Position numbers and translations under genes: made by a program. A stretch of 64,000 nt of DNA from Hyphomicrobiales bacterium (lineage in GTDB: Bacteria > Pseudomonadota > Alphaproteobacteria > Rhizobiales > Rhizobiaceae): the NCBI GenBank assembly GCA_900473795.1, contig UCMT01000052.1, forward strand, positions 1 through 64,000, read 5' to 3'. Shown in pieces: positions 8,473 through 16,449 of this stretch; positions within the stretch are counted from its first letter, which is position 1; each line of letters opens with the position of its first letter. The notes under the pieces were generated by a model, which ran no database searches, was not told the origin of the DNA, and saw only the letters and a program-made list of their open reading frames with translations.

Positions 8473-9951
8473 ATGAAAATACTCCTGCTATCAGCGATGC
8501 TTGGCGTCGCTATCGCCTCAAACGTCGAGGCACAAACACCCGATCAACATGGTTGGATCGGTACGGAAACAGTGAAGACGCGTTTCGGCGATTTCAAATT
8601 CAAAAACGGCTATCCCGATGACGTCGCGGCGGCGAAACTCAGGGATGTTCTGCTGATAAGCCGCGGGACCGAAGCGTATCTGACGCAGATGCCTGCGGTT
8701 TCCTGGTATCGGACCTGGAAAGGAACGGCAGCAGCGGGTGACAAGATGCCCAACCAATTGGTCGTCTGGGAAACGCTCATGGATGCCAAAACCTTGCTGC
8801 TGACCGGTAATACCGAAACGGTATACGGGCTTGCGGCAATCGACCTCAAACGCGACGGTCCGGTTATCGTGGAAGTTCCACCAAAGATGCTCGGCGGTTT
8901 CAGCGATCTCTGGCAGGAGCAAATTGCCGGTATCGGACCAACCGGCACCGACAAAGGCGTTGGTGGCAAGTTCTTGCTACTGCCACCCGGCTATGATGGG
9001 CCTGTTCCGGGTGGCTATCTCGTCGGTAAAGCAAAAACGTTTGGTGTGGTTCTCGGAATGCGCGGCTTCCTAGTGGATGGCAAACCGGGTCCTGCTGTCG
9101 CCTTGATGAAGAAAACACGCATCTATCCGCTCTCGCAGGCAGACAAGCCACCACAAATGGCCTTTGTGAACGGGTCGGGTAATGAGATCGATACGCTCAT
9201 GGCGGAAGACTTTCAGTATTTCAACGATCTGGCGGTACTAATCGAGCGCGAGCCCTCCGACATCATCAACACCGCTGAGCGTTTCCAACTCGCCTCTATT
9301 GGCATTGAGAAGGGCAAGCCCTTTACCCCCGACGCGGACAAGAAGGCTGCACTTGCCGAGGCCGCGCGGCTGGGGGCGGCATTGGCGCGTACCAACAGTT
9401 TCGCCTCCACCGATCCGGCACGGCTTACTTACCTCGACCGGAAATGGGAGTGGGCGTTCATCGGCGGCAACGCGAGCTGGGATGCGCAAGGTTATGTCAA
9501 TACGGACCGCCGCGCAGCATTTGCCTATATCGCCGTGGGTATGTCGCCCGCTATGGTGGACAAGGTTGTCGGACAGGGCTCGCAGTACCTCTGGACGATG
9601 CGTGACAGCCAGGGGAACTATCTGGACGGCGACAAGACCTATCGCCTCCATCTACCTGCGAACATTCCGGTCGTGAATTTCTGGTCGGTCGTTGTCTACG
9701 ATTCCCGGAGCCGGTCCGAGCTTCGCAACGGTGAACCATTTCCCAGCGTAAGCCAGTATACCGGCCCCAAAGCCAATGCCGATGGTTCCATCGACGTGTA
9801 TTTCGGTCCGACTGTGCCTGCAGGCAAGGAGAAGAACTGGATCAAGACCATACCGGAGAAGGGTTGGTTTACTCTCCTGCGGTTCTACGGTCCCAAGAAG
9901 GAATTCTTCGACCAGTCGTGGAAGCCGGACGACATTGTTGAGGCGCACTGA
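8473..9951 (+). CDS. Exported DUF1254/DUF1214 protein, second copy
   Basis: A 492-aa paralogue of the preceding gene. It starts after a GAGGGAGG ribosome-binding site and has a signal peptide ending near SNVEAQ. Family blocks are in the same order: TEAYLTQMPAVSWYRTWKG, NTETVYGLAAIDLKRDGPVI, GVGGKFLLLPPGYDGP, YRLHLPANIPVVNFWSVVVY, and a final LLRFYGPKKEFFDQSWKPDD. The sequence is clearly diverged from the first copy, so the duplication is old. Two adjacent DUF1254 genes in one operon suggest they act together, perhaps as partners in one periplasmic step, but this is inference. No catalytic residues can be named. Confidence 0.9.
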   Translation: MKILLLSAMLGVAIASNVEAQTPDQHGWIGTETVKTRFGDFKFKNGYPDDVAAAKLRDVLLISRGTEAYLTQMPAVSWYRTWKGTAAAGDKMPNQLVVWETLMDAKTLLLTGNTETVYGLAAIDLKRDGPVIVEVPPKMLGGFSDLWQEQIAGIGPTGTDKGVGGKFLLLPPGYDGPVPGGYLVGKAKTFGVVLGMRGFLVDGKPGPAVALMKKTRIYPLSQADKPPQMAFVNGSGNEIDTLMAEDFQYFNDLAVLIEREPSDIINTAERFQLASIGIEKGKPFTPDADKKAALAEAARLGAALARTNSFASTDPARLTYLDRKWEWAFIGGNASWDAQGYVNTDRRAAFAYIAVGMSPAMVDKVVGQGSQYLWTMRDSQGNYLDGDKTYRLHLPANIPVVNFWSVVVYDSRSRSELRNGEPFPSVSQYTGPKANADGSIDVYFGPTVPAGKEKNWIKTIPEKGWFTLLRFYGPKKEFFDQSWKPDDIVEAH

Positions 9952-10624
9952 GAGGTCGCCCAGGCAATGCGATCCTTTAACACATCAGCATCTCGCGATG
10001 GTCGCTGCCCCAGTAAATGACGGTAACACCTTGAAGTTTTACAGCAAAGCCGATGGCATCCATCCGGTCGGTGAGATGACTTCAAAACCCGCGAATTTCG
10101 CAAATACTATAACCGAACGACTAAAACGTCCTGTCTGATCGCATTATCACCGTGCGGTGGTAACACTCGCAGAGGGAGTGTGGTCCAGATGTGATGTCGT
10201 TTCATAGTCCGGTAAGCAATGCCTGCTATAGTTGACAAGCAGACTAGTCTTGTTACCTCTAGATTGAACGGAGACGCGCCAGTAGCGACATGTTCACCTG
10301 GCCGAAGGTTCACGCGCGAAGGAAATTCAGCGTTCGCCCAAAAGCGGAGCGAGGTCACACGCTTTCCGGTCGATATCTGACAAATCGACAAGCCTTCCTG
10401 TCGCATTTACTTTATTAGTAACTAATTATATTTCCGTTCTTCTCCCAACTCTTCTTACAGCATCAGGAATTTAGTGCTCGAACCTGTGTCGACACAGGTA
10501 TTTTGTGTTTCACCTACTAAAACCCACAAATTTTAGGGTTGTTCAAGGTCAAATACTGATGAATGCTGATACCGCGCAGCAAAGGCGAAATCGCGATCGC
10601 GAACCCTGCTCAGCGTGAGAACGG
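9952..10624. promoter_or_regulatory. Long leader region upstream of bgsBA with inverted repeats
   Basis: About 670 bases without a convincing gene. Inverted repeats lie at 10144-10163 (TTATCACCG with a near-match CGGTGGTAA), 10414-10426 (ATTAGT-A-ACTAAT) and 10521-10540 (AACCC/GGGTT). An 18-bp perfect palindrome, listed separately, lies at 10482-10499. The AT-rich stretch at about 10400-10450 is the likeliest promoter zone for bgsB. Confidence 0.45.
10482..10499. promoter_or_regulatory. 18-bp perfect palindrome, candidate operator
   Basis: ACCTGTGTCGACACAGGT is a perfect two-fold palindrome about 125 bases before the bgsB start. Its size and symmetry fit a dimeric regulator site. The regulator is unknown. 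Confidence 0.5.
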
Positions 10625-11869
10625 ATGCTTGAGATGAGGATCCTGAACCATCGCATCACACGGATCGCGGTCGGCATTTTGCTCCTGGTGCTTGTTGTCG
10701 TCACCCTGTTGCCCGGGGTGACGGGCTTCACCAGCCTGGATGGCACAGTCAATGCACGCCTTGCAGTCATTAACGCGCCGATCGACGGCGAGGTTGCGAG
10801 CTCGCCGCTGCGGATTGGAACGCCGATGAGCGAGGGGCAGTCACTTGCGACCATTCGCAACGAGCGCGTCAACCGGGCAATCCTTGCGTCCCTGCGTTCA
10901 GAACACCGTACCGCCGTCGAACGTGTTGCCGCACTCGAGCGGGAGCGCGAGGAACTCTCCCAACTGCGCAATCAGCTTGCCGAACGGCTCGAGGTCTTCC
11001 AGCGCGCGACCATTGCCAGCCTGGAACGGGAATTGGAGATCCTGCGCAAGCGTGTCGAAGTAGCACGCGCCCAGGATCTGGTCGCAAAGGTGGATCTCGG
11101 CCGCAGGCAGGATTTGGAGTCGAGAGGCATTTTCACCCGTAAGATGGTCGAGTCGGCGCAGGCCGCCGGCGCCGCGACGGGCGGCGAGGTCGAGGTGAAC
11201 AACCTGACGGTTGAATTGCTGCAGCAGCGATTGGACGCCGTGCGCCAGGGCATATTCGTCGGCGGCGATGGTCAAAACGACGTGCCCTACTCCCGCCAGC
11301 GACAAGACGAGGTGATCCTTCGCATCAACGACCTCAACACGCGGATAGCCGAGAACAAGATGCGGGCGGGCGAGAGCGAGCAACAGATGGCCGAGGAGGA
11401 GCGCCGCGTTCGCAGCCTCGAATCGGCCGCGATTCTCTCGCCGTTTGAAGGTGTGGTCTGGAGCAGGAATATCGTTGGCGGTTCCAACGTCATCTTGAAC
11501 AACGAGATGATGCGCGTGCTCGATTGCCGTGATTTGTTCGTCGATATTCTCGTTCCCGAGGTCGACTACGACGAGATCTATCCCGGTCGCGAGGCGGAGG
11601 TACGGCTCTTCGGGCGCGCCGAGGTCTTCAAGGGAAAAGTGCAATCGGTCAAGGGCAGTTCCGCTGTCGTCGAGAAGGATCTGCTGGCCGCCAACGAGCC
11701 GGAAACCGACGAGCGAAATGCCAGAATCCGTATCCTGCTTTCCGCTTCGGCACTCAATACCGACTTCGCCAATTTCTGCCAGGTCGGTCGAACGGCCCAG
11801 GTACGTATCTCCAAACGCGCGGTCCGACTGTCACAATGGATTGAAAGCCTATGGTTCAGTCTCTTCTAG
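10625..11869 (+). CDS. bgsB: Membrane-fusion (HlyD-like) protein of mixed-linkage beta-glucan synthesis
   Basis: A 414-aa periplasmic adaptor with one N-terminal membrane helix (VGILLLVLVVVTLLPGVTGF). A first lipoyl-like half follows (INAPIDGEVASSPLRIGTPM), then a long coiled coil of about residues 75-260 rich in Glu, Arg and Leu. The second lipoyl half (AILSPFEGVVWSRNIVGGSN) leads to a beta-barrel region. It overlaps the glycosyltransferase gene by 19 bases. The pairing and order match bgsB-bgsA of Sinorhizobium meliloti, where the two proteins make and export a mixed-linkage (1,3)(1,4)-beta-glucan. The symbol rests on family, context and memory, not on an alignment. A second ATG three codons downstream is an alternative start. 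Confidence 0.82.
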   Translation: MLEMRILNHRITRIAVGILLLVLVVVTLLPGVTGFTSLDGTVNARLAVINAPIDGEVASSPLRIGTPMSEGQSLATIRNERVNRAILASLRSEHRTAVERVAALEREREELSQLRNQLAERLEVFQRATIASLERELEILRKRVEVARAQDLVAKVDLGRRQDLESRGIFTRKMVESAQAAGAATGGEVEVNNLTVELLQQRLDAVRQGIFVGGDGQNDVPYSRQRQDEVILRINDLNTRIAENKMRAGESEQQMAEEERRVRSLESAAILSPFEGVVWSRNIVGGSNVILNNEMMRVLDCRDLFVDILVPEVDYDEIYPGREAEVRLFGRAEVFKGKVQSVKGSSAVVEKDLLAANEPETDERNARIRILLSASALNTDFANFCQVGRTAQVRISKRAVRLSQWIESLWFSLF

Positions 11870-13845
11870 CCCTGGCGCCGATCTTTGGGGTCATTGCATT
11901 CTTTCTTATCGGGCCGTTCAATTGGTCGCGACGTCGAACGTGGACGCGGGCGGTCACCTGCGCCTTCGTTGCGGCAGTGGCAGCGCGCTACATGCTCTGG
12001 CGGCTGACGGAAACGGTTCTTCCCTATCCAAATGACGGCGCCAACTTCTATTGGGTTTGGTTCATCTTCATCGTCGAACTTCTGGGCTTCTCGGAGGTCG
12101 TCCTCTTTCTCATCCTGATGAGCCTGTACGTCGACCGCAGCGCCGAGGCAGACCGGCTCGCGCGGGCGTTCTTTCAGCGGCAGCAAAGCCAATTGCCCAC
12201 GGTCGACGTCTTCATCCCGACCTACAACGAACCACTCGACGTGCTTGAGCGAACGATCGTCGGAACGCTGGCGCTCGACTACCCGAAGGACAAGCTGAAG
12301 ATTTATGTGCTCGATGACGGCCGTCGCGACTGGCTCAGGGCCTACTGCGAACGACACGGTGCGATCCATGTGACCCGCAGCGACAACGCCCATGCAAAAG
12401 CGGGCAATATGAACAATGGCTTGCGCGTCAGTTCCGGCGATTTCGTCGCCATCTTCGACGCGGACTTCGTGCCTTATCGTCATTTCCTCAGGCGAACGTT
12501 GCCGTTCTTTTCGGACGAGGCGATCGGCATCGTTCAGACGCCGCAGCATTTCTTCAACGTTGATCCGGTGCAATCCAATCTCGGCCTCGAGAACATATGG
12601 CCGGACGAGCAGCGCCTGTTCTTCGACGAGATTGCGCCGAGTCGCGATGGCTGGGACGTGAGCTTCTGCTGCGGCTCCTGCTCGATCGCCCGCCGCAAGG
12701 CGGTCGACGCCATCGGCGGGTTCCCGACCGAGTCAATCACGGAAGATCTACTGACAACGCTTTCGATGCTCAACAAAGGCTATAAAACCCGCTACTTGAA
12801 CGAGCGGCTGTCGATGGGTCTGGCGGCCGAAAACCTAACCGGCTATTTCGTCCAGCGCGAACGTTGGTGCCAAGGGGGCATCCAGACGCTCTATCTGCAC
12901 AACGGTCCCCTGCGGGGACCCGGGCTTTCCCTCTTCCAGCGGATCATGTTCCTGCCGATGTCCTGGCTGGTGCAATATCTGGTCCGCGTCATGGTACTGG
13001 TCGTACCTATCGGCTATTTCTGGTTCGGCGCGCTGCCGCTCTATTTCACCGAGGTTGCCGATTATGTCTCCCACCAGGTGCCGCTTTTAGCCGCCTATTT
13101 CCTTTTGATGCTCTGGATCACGCCGACCCGCTATCTGCCAGTGGTCTCCAGTGCCATAGGTACTTTCGCGGCGTTCCGCATGCTGCCAACAGTGATCTCC
13201 AGCCTCGTGCGGCCGTTTGGCAAGCCGTTCAAAGTGACGCCCAAGGGCAGCGGCAACGAGGAGAACGTCTTCGATGCCTACACCTTCAGTTGGATCGCGG
13301 GCTTCATCGTCGTCACCGCACTCGGCCTGGTCATCAACATCGTTCCTGAAACGGCACGAATACAGGGAGCGTTTTCGCCGATCGCGGCGCTCTGGGCCGG
13401 GATCAACATCACCGTGCTCGTCATCGCCTCGCTGATCTGTTTCGAAAAGCCGCGGCGCCTCTTTCAAGCGTTCAAACTCGACGAGGCCGCGAATGTCGAT
13501 GGTTCCCCCGGCCGCCTTGTCAGCCTCTCCCTTGAAAAGGCAGTCGTCGCGGTTCCAACGGAAACACGGTTTCAATCCACGCGTGTGCGGTTGAACCTCG
13601 ACGGATTCGAGCCGATGCAGGCGGAGCTTAGGCAGGCAACGCAGCGGCGCGGGGACATCAGCCGCTCAGGCGACATGCGGCGTTACTACCTTCATCTCCA
13701 TTTCGACATAAACGGGGCGGAGCGGAACAAGATGATTGTCAAGCTCTATACCGGGCGCTATTCGCAGGACATTCCCGATATCGACAAGGTCGCCGTCTCG
13801 GTGAACCTGTTGTTGCGCGCCTTCGGGCGCACACGCACTGCATAG
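11851..13845 (+). CDS. bgsA: Family 2 glycosyltransferase, mixed-linkage beta-glucan synthase
   Basis: A 664-aa inner-membrane synthase of the cellulose-synthase superfamily. Transmembrane helices near residues 5-22, 35-50, 66-94 and several between 352 and 545 surround a cytosolic GT2 domain. The processive GT2 motifs are all present: DDG at 155-157, DAD at 203-205, TED at 297-299 and QRERW at 335-339. This means UDP-glucose use and linear beta-glucan polymerisation are likely. The C-terminal tail after the last helix (about 550-664) has no RxxxR...DxSxxG PilZ signature. That agrees with BgsA, whose tail is reported to bind c-di-GMP in another way. Cellulose synthase is the alternative, but no bcsB, bcsZ or bcsC is beside it. 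Confidence 0.85.
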   Translation: MVQSLLALAPIFGVIAFFLIGPFNWSRRRTWTRAVTCAFVAAVAARYMLWRLTETVLPYPNDGANFYWVWFIFIVELLGFSEVVLFLILMSLYVDRSAEADRLARAFFQRQQSQLPTVDVFIPTYNEPLDVLERTIVGTLALDYPKDKLKIYVLDDGRRDWLRAYCERHGAIHVTRSDNAHAKAGNMNNGLRVSSGDFVAIFDADFVPYRHFLRRTLPFFSDEAIGIVQTPQHFFNVDPVQSNLGLENIWPDEQRLFFDEIAPSRDGWDVSFCCGSCSIARRKAVDAIGGFPTESITEDLLTTLSMLNKGYKTRYLNERLSMGLAAENLTGYFVQRERWCQGGIQTLYLHNGPLRGPGLSLFQRIMFLPMSWLVQYLVRVMVLVVPIGYFWFGALPLYFTEVADYVSHQVPLLAAYFLLMLWITPTRYLPVVSSAIGTFAAFRMLPTVISSLVRPFGKPFKVTPKGSGNEENVFDAYTFSWIAGFIVVTALGLVINIVPETARIQGAFSPIAALWAGINITVLVIASLICFEKPRRLFQAFKLDEAANVDGSPGRLVSLSLEKAVVAVPTETRFQSTRVRLNLDGFEPMQAELRQATQRRGDISRSGDMRRYYLHLHFDINGAERNKMIVKLYTGRYSQDIPDIDKVAVSVNLLLRAFGRTRTA

Positions 13846-13958
13846 CTGGCTTCGGCGGCCCATCTGATTCTCGCTGTACACGAGCTTGGTATCCTCGAGC
13901 CGGACGCAGTCGGCAAACGACGCCCGGCTTTCCATCTATGTCTTGCTCGAGATTGAAA

Positions 13959-14207
13959 TTAGTGTCGTTTGACGCCATCCGTAAAATAGGACGCTACATC
14001 CGACGAACTATCGGCCCGATGACGCAATTCCTTAGCGATCTGCTCAAGTGCCAGATCGAGACAATAGACCGTTTGCTCCGCATTCAGAAGCATGGCACTT
14101 TCTCTCGCGAAAACGACAAGTCGGGTTATGGCGTGGAATTCTTCAATCTCGCTCTCCGCCGATATCTTCAGCTCAGAGAGCGGAATGGTGGCCTGGTGTG
14201 TTGTCAT
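13959..14207 (-). CDS. Small hypothetical protein, 82 aa, after tfuA-like gene
   Basis: Starts at an ATG at 14207 with GGAG about 10 bases upstream; the frame continues further upstream but those residues look non-coding. The product (MTTHQATIPLSELKISAESE at the N-terminus) is helical and contains LVVFARESAMLLNAEQTVYC and LDLALEQIAKELRHRA. Without signal peptide or membrane helix it should be cytosolic. It follows the TfuA-like gene by 81 bases on the same strand and may be the last gene of that operon. Not a family I recognise; it could be an accessory or immunity protein, which is speculation from position. Confidence 0.6.
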   Translation of the reverse strand: MTTHQATIPLSELKISAESEIEEFHAITRLVVFARESAMLLNAEQTVYCLDLALEQIAKELRHRADSSSDVASYFTDGVKRH

Positions 14208-14288
14208 TATTTGGCTCCGCAACGATGATGTTGCGCTGATCCTAGACAGAGCGAATGGAAACTTCGCGTGACACAGGCGTGACACACT

Positions 14289-15029
14289 TCAAGATAGATT
14301 GCCGGTCACGCGCGCCACGGAATGTTGTTTCACCATTTCATTCCAAAGGGTTGTTCGCTGGAATTGCCATTCCAGTTCGGGTATCGATCGAATGTCAGCA
14401 AGCCGTGACATAACGGCTAGAAGCTCTATCGCATCGGCGCGCTTCTGATTGACCGCCAGACGCTGAAGCGCAGCGGCAATCGGAAACCTCCTATTCTCGT
14501 CGATATGTTCTGCATTCTCAAGGAGGGAGCGCCATGTGCGATCCTTGAAAAAGATTGATCGGGCAACCGCGCTCAGGTGGTCGCCTTCTCCGGAACTGAG
14601 AAGCTTCCTGTCAACCAAGGCATCAAGCGTGGCACAGACGTTTACCAAGGGCTCGCTGAGTGGAAGCCAACCGAGTTCGACTGGGCCGTGGACCTGAGCC
14701 ACATCCGAGTCGTCCACGCGGCTTCCATCTCTGTATTCCTGGAAAATCCTGCCCACGCCGATCATACCGAACAGGTGGCATTCCGCCGCTCTCAACGCCC
14801 CCATGCTGGCCGCCCCGAGAACCGTTACGCCAGCGCTGAGAGCATAGAGGATTTCCTTGTGCCAGACCGGAGCGGTATACTCGAACCCTCCATCGATGAT
14901 GCCGATGACGGCGGCCCCCTCCTCCACGGCCTGGAAGACGTCTCCCTGGACAGCCGGGCCACGAACAATGATATCTCCAGCTCGTTCGCGCGCATCGGGC
15001 AATGTCGGGCCGGCATAAAGTATTTTCAT
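14289..15029 (-). CDS. TfuA-like protein, partner of YcaO
   Basis: A 246-aa TfuA-family protein with the characteristic opening MKILYAGPTLPDARERAG. It continues with VIGIIDGGFEYTAPVWHKEI, LYALSAGVTVLGAASMGALR and AAECHLFGMIGVGRIFQEYR, all typical of the family core. TfuA proteins accompany YcaO enzymes in trifolitoxin biosynthesis and in thioamidation of peptide or protein backbones, where they are thought to help deliver sulfur. The start overlaps the YcaO stop as ATGA, giving translational coupling. This places the pair in one modification pathway whose substrate should be encoded nearby. Confidence 0.9.
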   Translation of the reverse strand: MKILYAGPTLPDARERAGDIIVRGPAVQGDVFQAVEEGAAVIGIIDGGFEYTAPVWHKEILYALSAGVTVLGAASMGALRAAECHLFGMIGVGRIFQEYRDGSRVDDSDVAQVHGPVELGWLPLSEPLVNVCATLDALVDRKLLSSGEGDHLSAVARSIFFKDRTWRSLLENAEHIDENRRFPIAAALQRLAVNQKRADAIELLAVMSRLADIRSIPELEWQFQRTTLWNEMVKQHSVARVTGNLS

Positions 15030-16210
15030 CCAAAAGATCCTTTGGACAGGGCACGAGCGCCAAAGCGCTGTCTACGGGCGCCTTCGGGATTCTCTAACCG
15101 TGGCGCAAGCACTTTGACCACGGCGAACGGCCAGGCGGGATCACTGAGCGTCACAGCAAGGATCGGCCCCAACCCCATACGCCGTAAAACATCGACAGTT
15201 GCGCTCAGGCGGTCGATCTGGGAGCATTTGAAGTCTTGCGGATAAACAGCCCTTGGATGTGCTCGCAATAGAGTGAGCGTTTCCTCGGCCAGGGATTGGC
15301 GGTAAACCGGGGGATAGATATCGTCCCTGCCGCCGCTAATGAATGTCATTCGAGATTGTACCGCTTCAGTAATCGCGCGCGAAACCGCCTTGTGAACCGA
15401 TGGATGTGTTCCCGCCCCATAATTCACATCCACAAAACGCGACCGCCGAGCCGAGAGCACCTCAACCGGAGCAATAAGCGCTGTGAAGGAAGGAACGCCA
15501 ATATCGCTGGTGATATCGAATACCCGCAGCATTAGGCCGGCAGCTTCGATACGAGCAAGCAATAACGCAATATCCGCGCATCCGAGAGAGGCCGGATCAA
15601 TGCAGGACGCTAGCCGCGTCTCGAAACTGGATACCTGCCAAAGTACGTACGCGTCCCGCTCAATGCGCTCGTTCAACCCCTGGAACGTGGCCTCGTCCAA
15701 AGTGTTTCCCGAAGCCAAACCATCGGACGATTGCCAATATCTGCAACGGCCCAACGTTCGGTCGAGCACGACAGCCTCGAATGGTACGTAGATTTCTTCA
15801 CCCGAAATCAGGTCGCGGCCGGCGACCAAAGGGATATCCTCCTCGTCCTCAGCCGCTACCTTGCCGGTCGCAATCAGGCTCGGGAGTCTATCGAACCGCT
15901 TCCCGGCAGTTCTGAGCGTGTGGGCTGACGCACGAACGATGTCACAGTGCGGAGCGGAGGCTACGGTCCGTTCCAACGCCTCCATGACCGCGGACGTCCT
16001 CGCCTCATCGTCAGTAAGACCCTTTCCCTGGGCGACGACGATGGATTTTGCGTTGGGCGCATAGGCACACCAAACCGGGATGCCTATGCGATCCAGACCT
16101 GTATGGCGAGCAACGCGCGTGATGCCGAAATCAGCAAGGCAGCCAGCGACACGAAAGTAGGTTTCCGCCGCACTATATGCCCTGTCCGGCCATCCCGCCT
16201 TGCCCAACAT
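15026..16210 (-). CDS. YcaO-domain peptide backbone-modifying enzyme
   Basis: A 394-aa YcaO protein. These enzymes use ATP to activate backbone amides for azoline or thioamide formation. Family blocks are AQGKGLTDDEARTSAVMEAL, then ER; ATFQGLNERIERDAYVLWQV; FDITSDIGVPSFTALI; and GAGTHPSVHKAVSRAITEAV. The conserved Glu and Arg residues are the expected ATP/Mg ligands. No flavin dehydrogenase or E1-like partner is beside it, and a TfuA gene is. Together these favour thioamidation over oxazole/thiazole formation. The start overlaps the stop of the 71-aa gene as TGATG, so peptide, YcaO and TfuA are translationally coupled. Confidence 0.92.
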   Translation of the reverse strand: MLGKAGWPDRAYSAAETYFRVAGCLADFGITRVARHTGLDRIGIPVWCAYAPNAKSIVVAQGKGLTDDEARTSAVMEALERTVASAPHCDIVRASAHTLRTAGKRFDRLPSLIATGKVAAEDEEDIPLVAGRDLISGEEIYVPFEAVVLDRTLGRCRYWQSSDGLASGNTLDEATFQGLNERIERDAYVLWQVSSFETRLASCIDPASLGCADIALLLARIEAAGLMLRVFDITSDIGVPSFTALIAPVEVLSARRSRFVDVNYGAGTHPSVHKAVSRAITEAVQSRMTFISGGRDDIYPPVYRQSLAEETLTLLRAHPRAVYPQDFKCSQIDRLSATVDVLRRMGLGPILAVTLSDPAWPFAVVKVLAPRLENPEGARRQRFGARALSKGSFG

Positions 16211-16425
16211 CAGGTATCGAAAAGACCGGCCGATACCGATGCCGCGGAGGCGACGGCAACTGCGAAGTCGACATTCTTGACCACGACACCACCAGAGCCG
16301 CGAAGCTGGCTGGCCGCGGCAAGAGAGCCCGTCACATTGCCGATCGGCGTGACTGTTCCAGCATCAATGTCAGCCACATAAAGTGTCGGATCCCCCGGAA
16401 ATCCGATAATTACCACCTTTGACAT
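16210..16425 (-). CDS. 71-aa peptide, candidate RiPP precursor
   Basis: A short gene with a strong AAAGGAG ribosome-binding site, directly before and coupled to the YcaO gene. The N-terminal half (MSKVVIIGFPGDPTLYVADI) looks like a small beta-rich leader. The C-terminal part is low in charge and rich in Gly, Ala, Ser and Val, ending VASAASVSAGLFDT. There is no Cys, so a Cys-derived thiazoline is excluded; Gly, Ser and Thr residues and backbone amides are available. No signal peptide is seen. Position, size and a split between leader-like and core-like composition make it the best precursor candidate. A small structural partner of the enzymes is the alternative. Confidence 0.6.
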   Translation of the reverse strand: MSKVVIIGFPGDPTLYVADIDAGTVTPIGNVTGSLAAASQLRGSGGVVVKNVDFAVAVASAASVSAGLFDT

Positions 16426-16449
16426 TCCATTTTCTCCTTTGTTGAAGTT

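Noticed and set aside
11851-13845. Cellulose synthase BcsA
   Set aside because: The GT2 motifs fit, but no PilZ signature and no bcsB/bcsZ/bcsC are present, while an HlyD-like partner overlaps the gene as in bgsBA.
15296-15535. Short plus-strand frames inside the YcaO and TfuA genes
   Set aside because: They are antisense shadows of conserved enzymes; no ribosome-binding sites.
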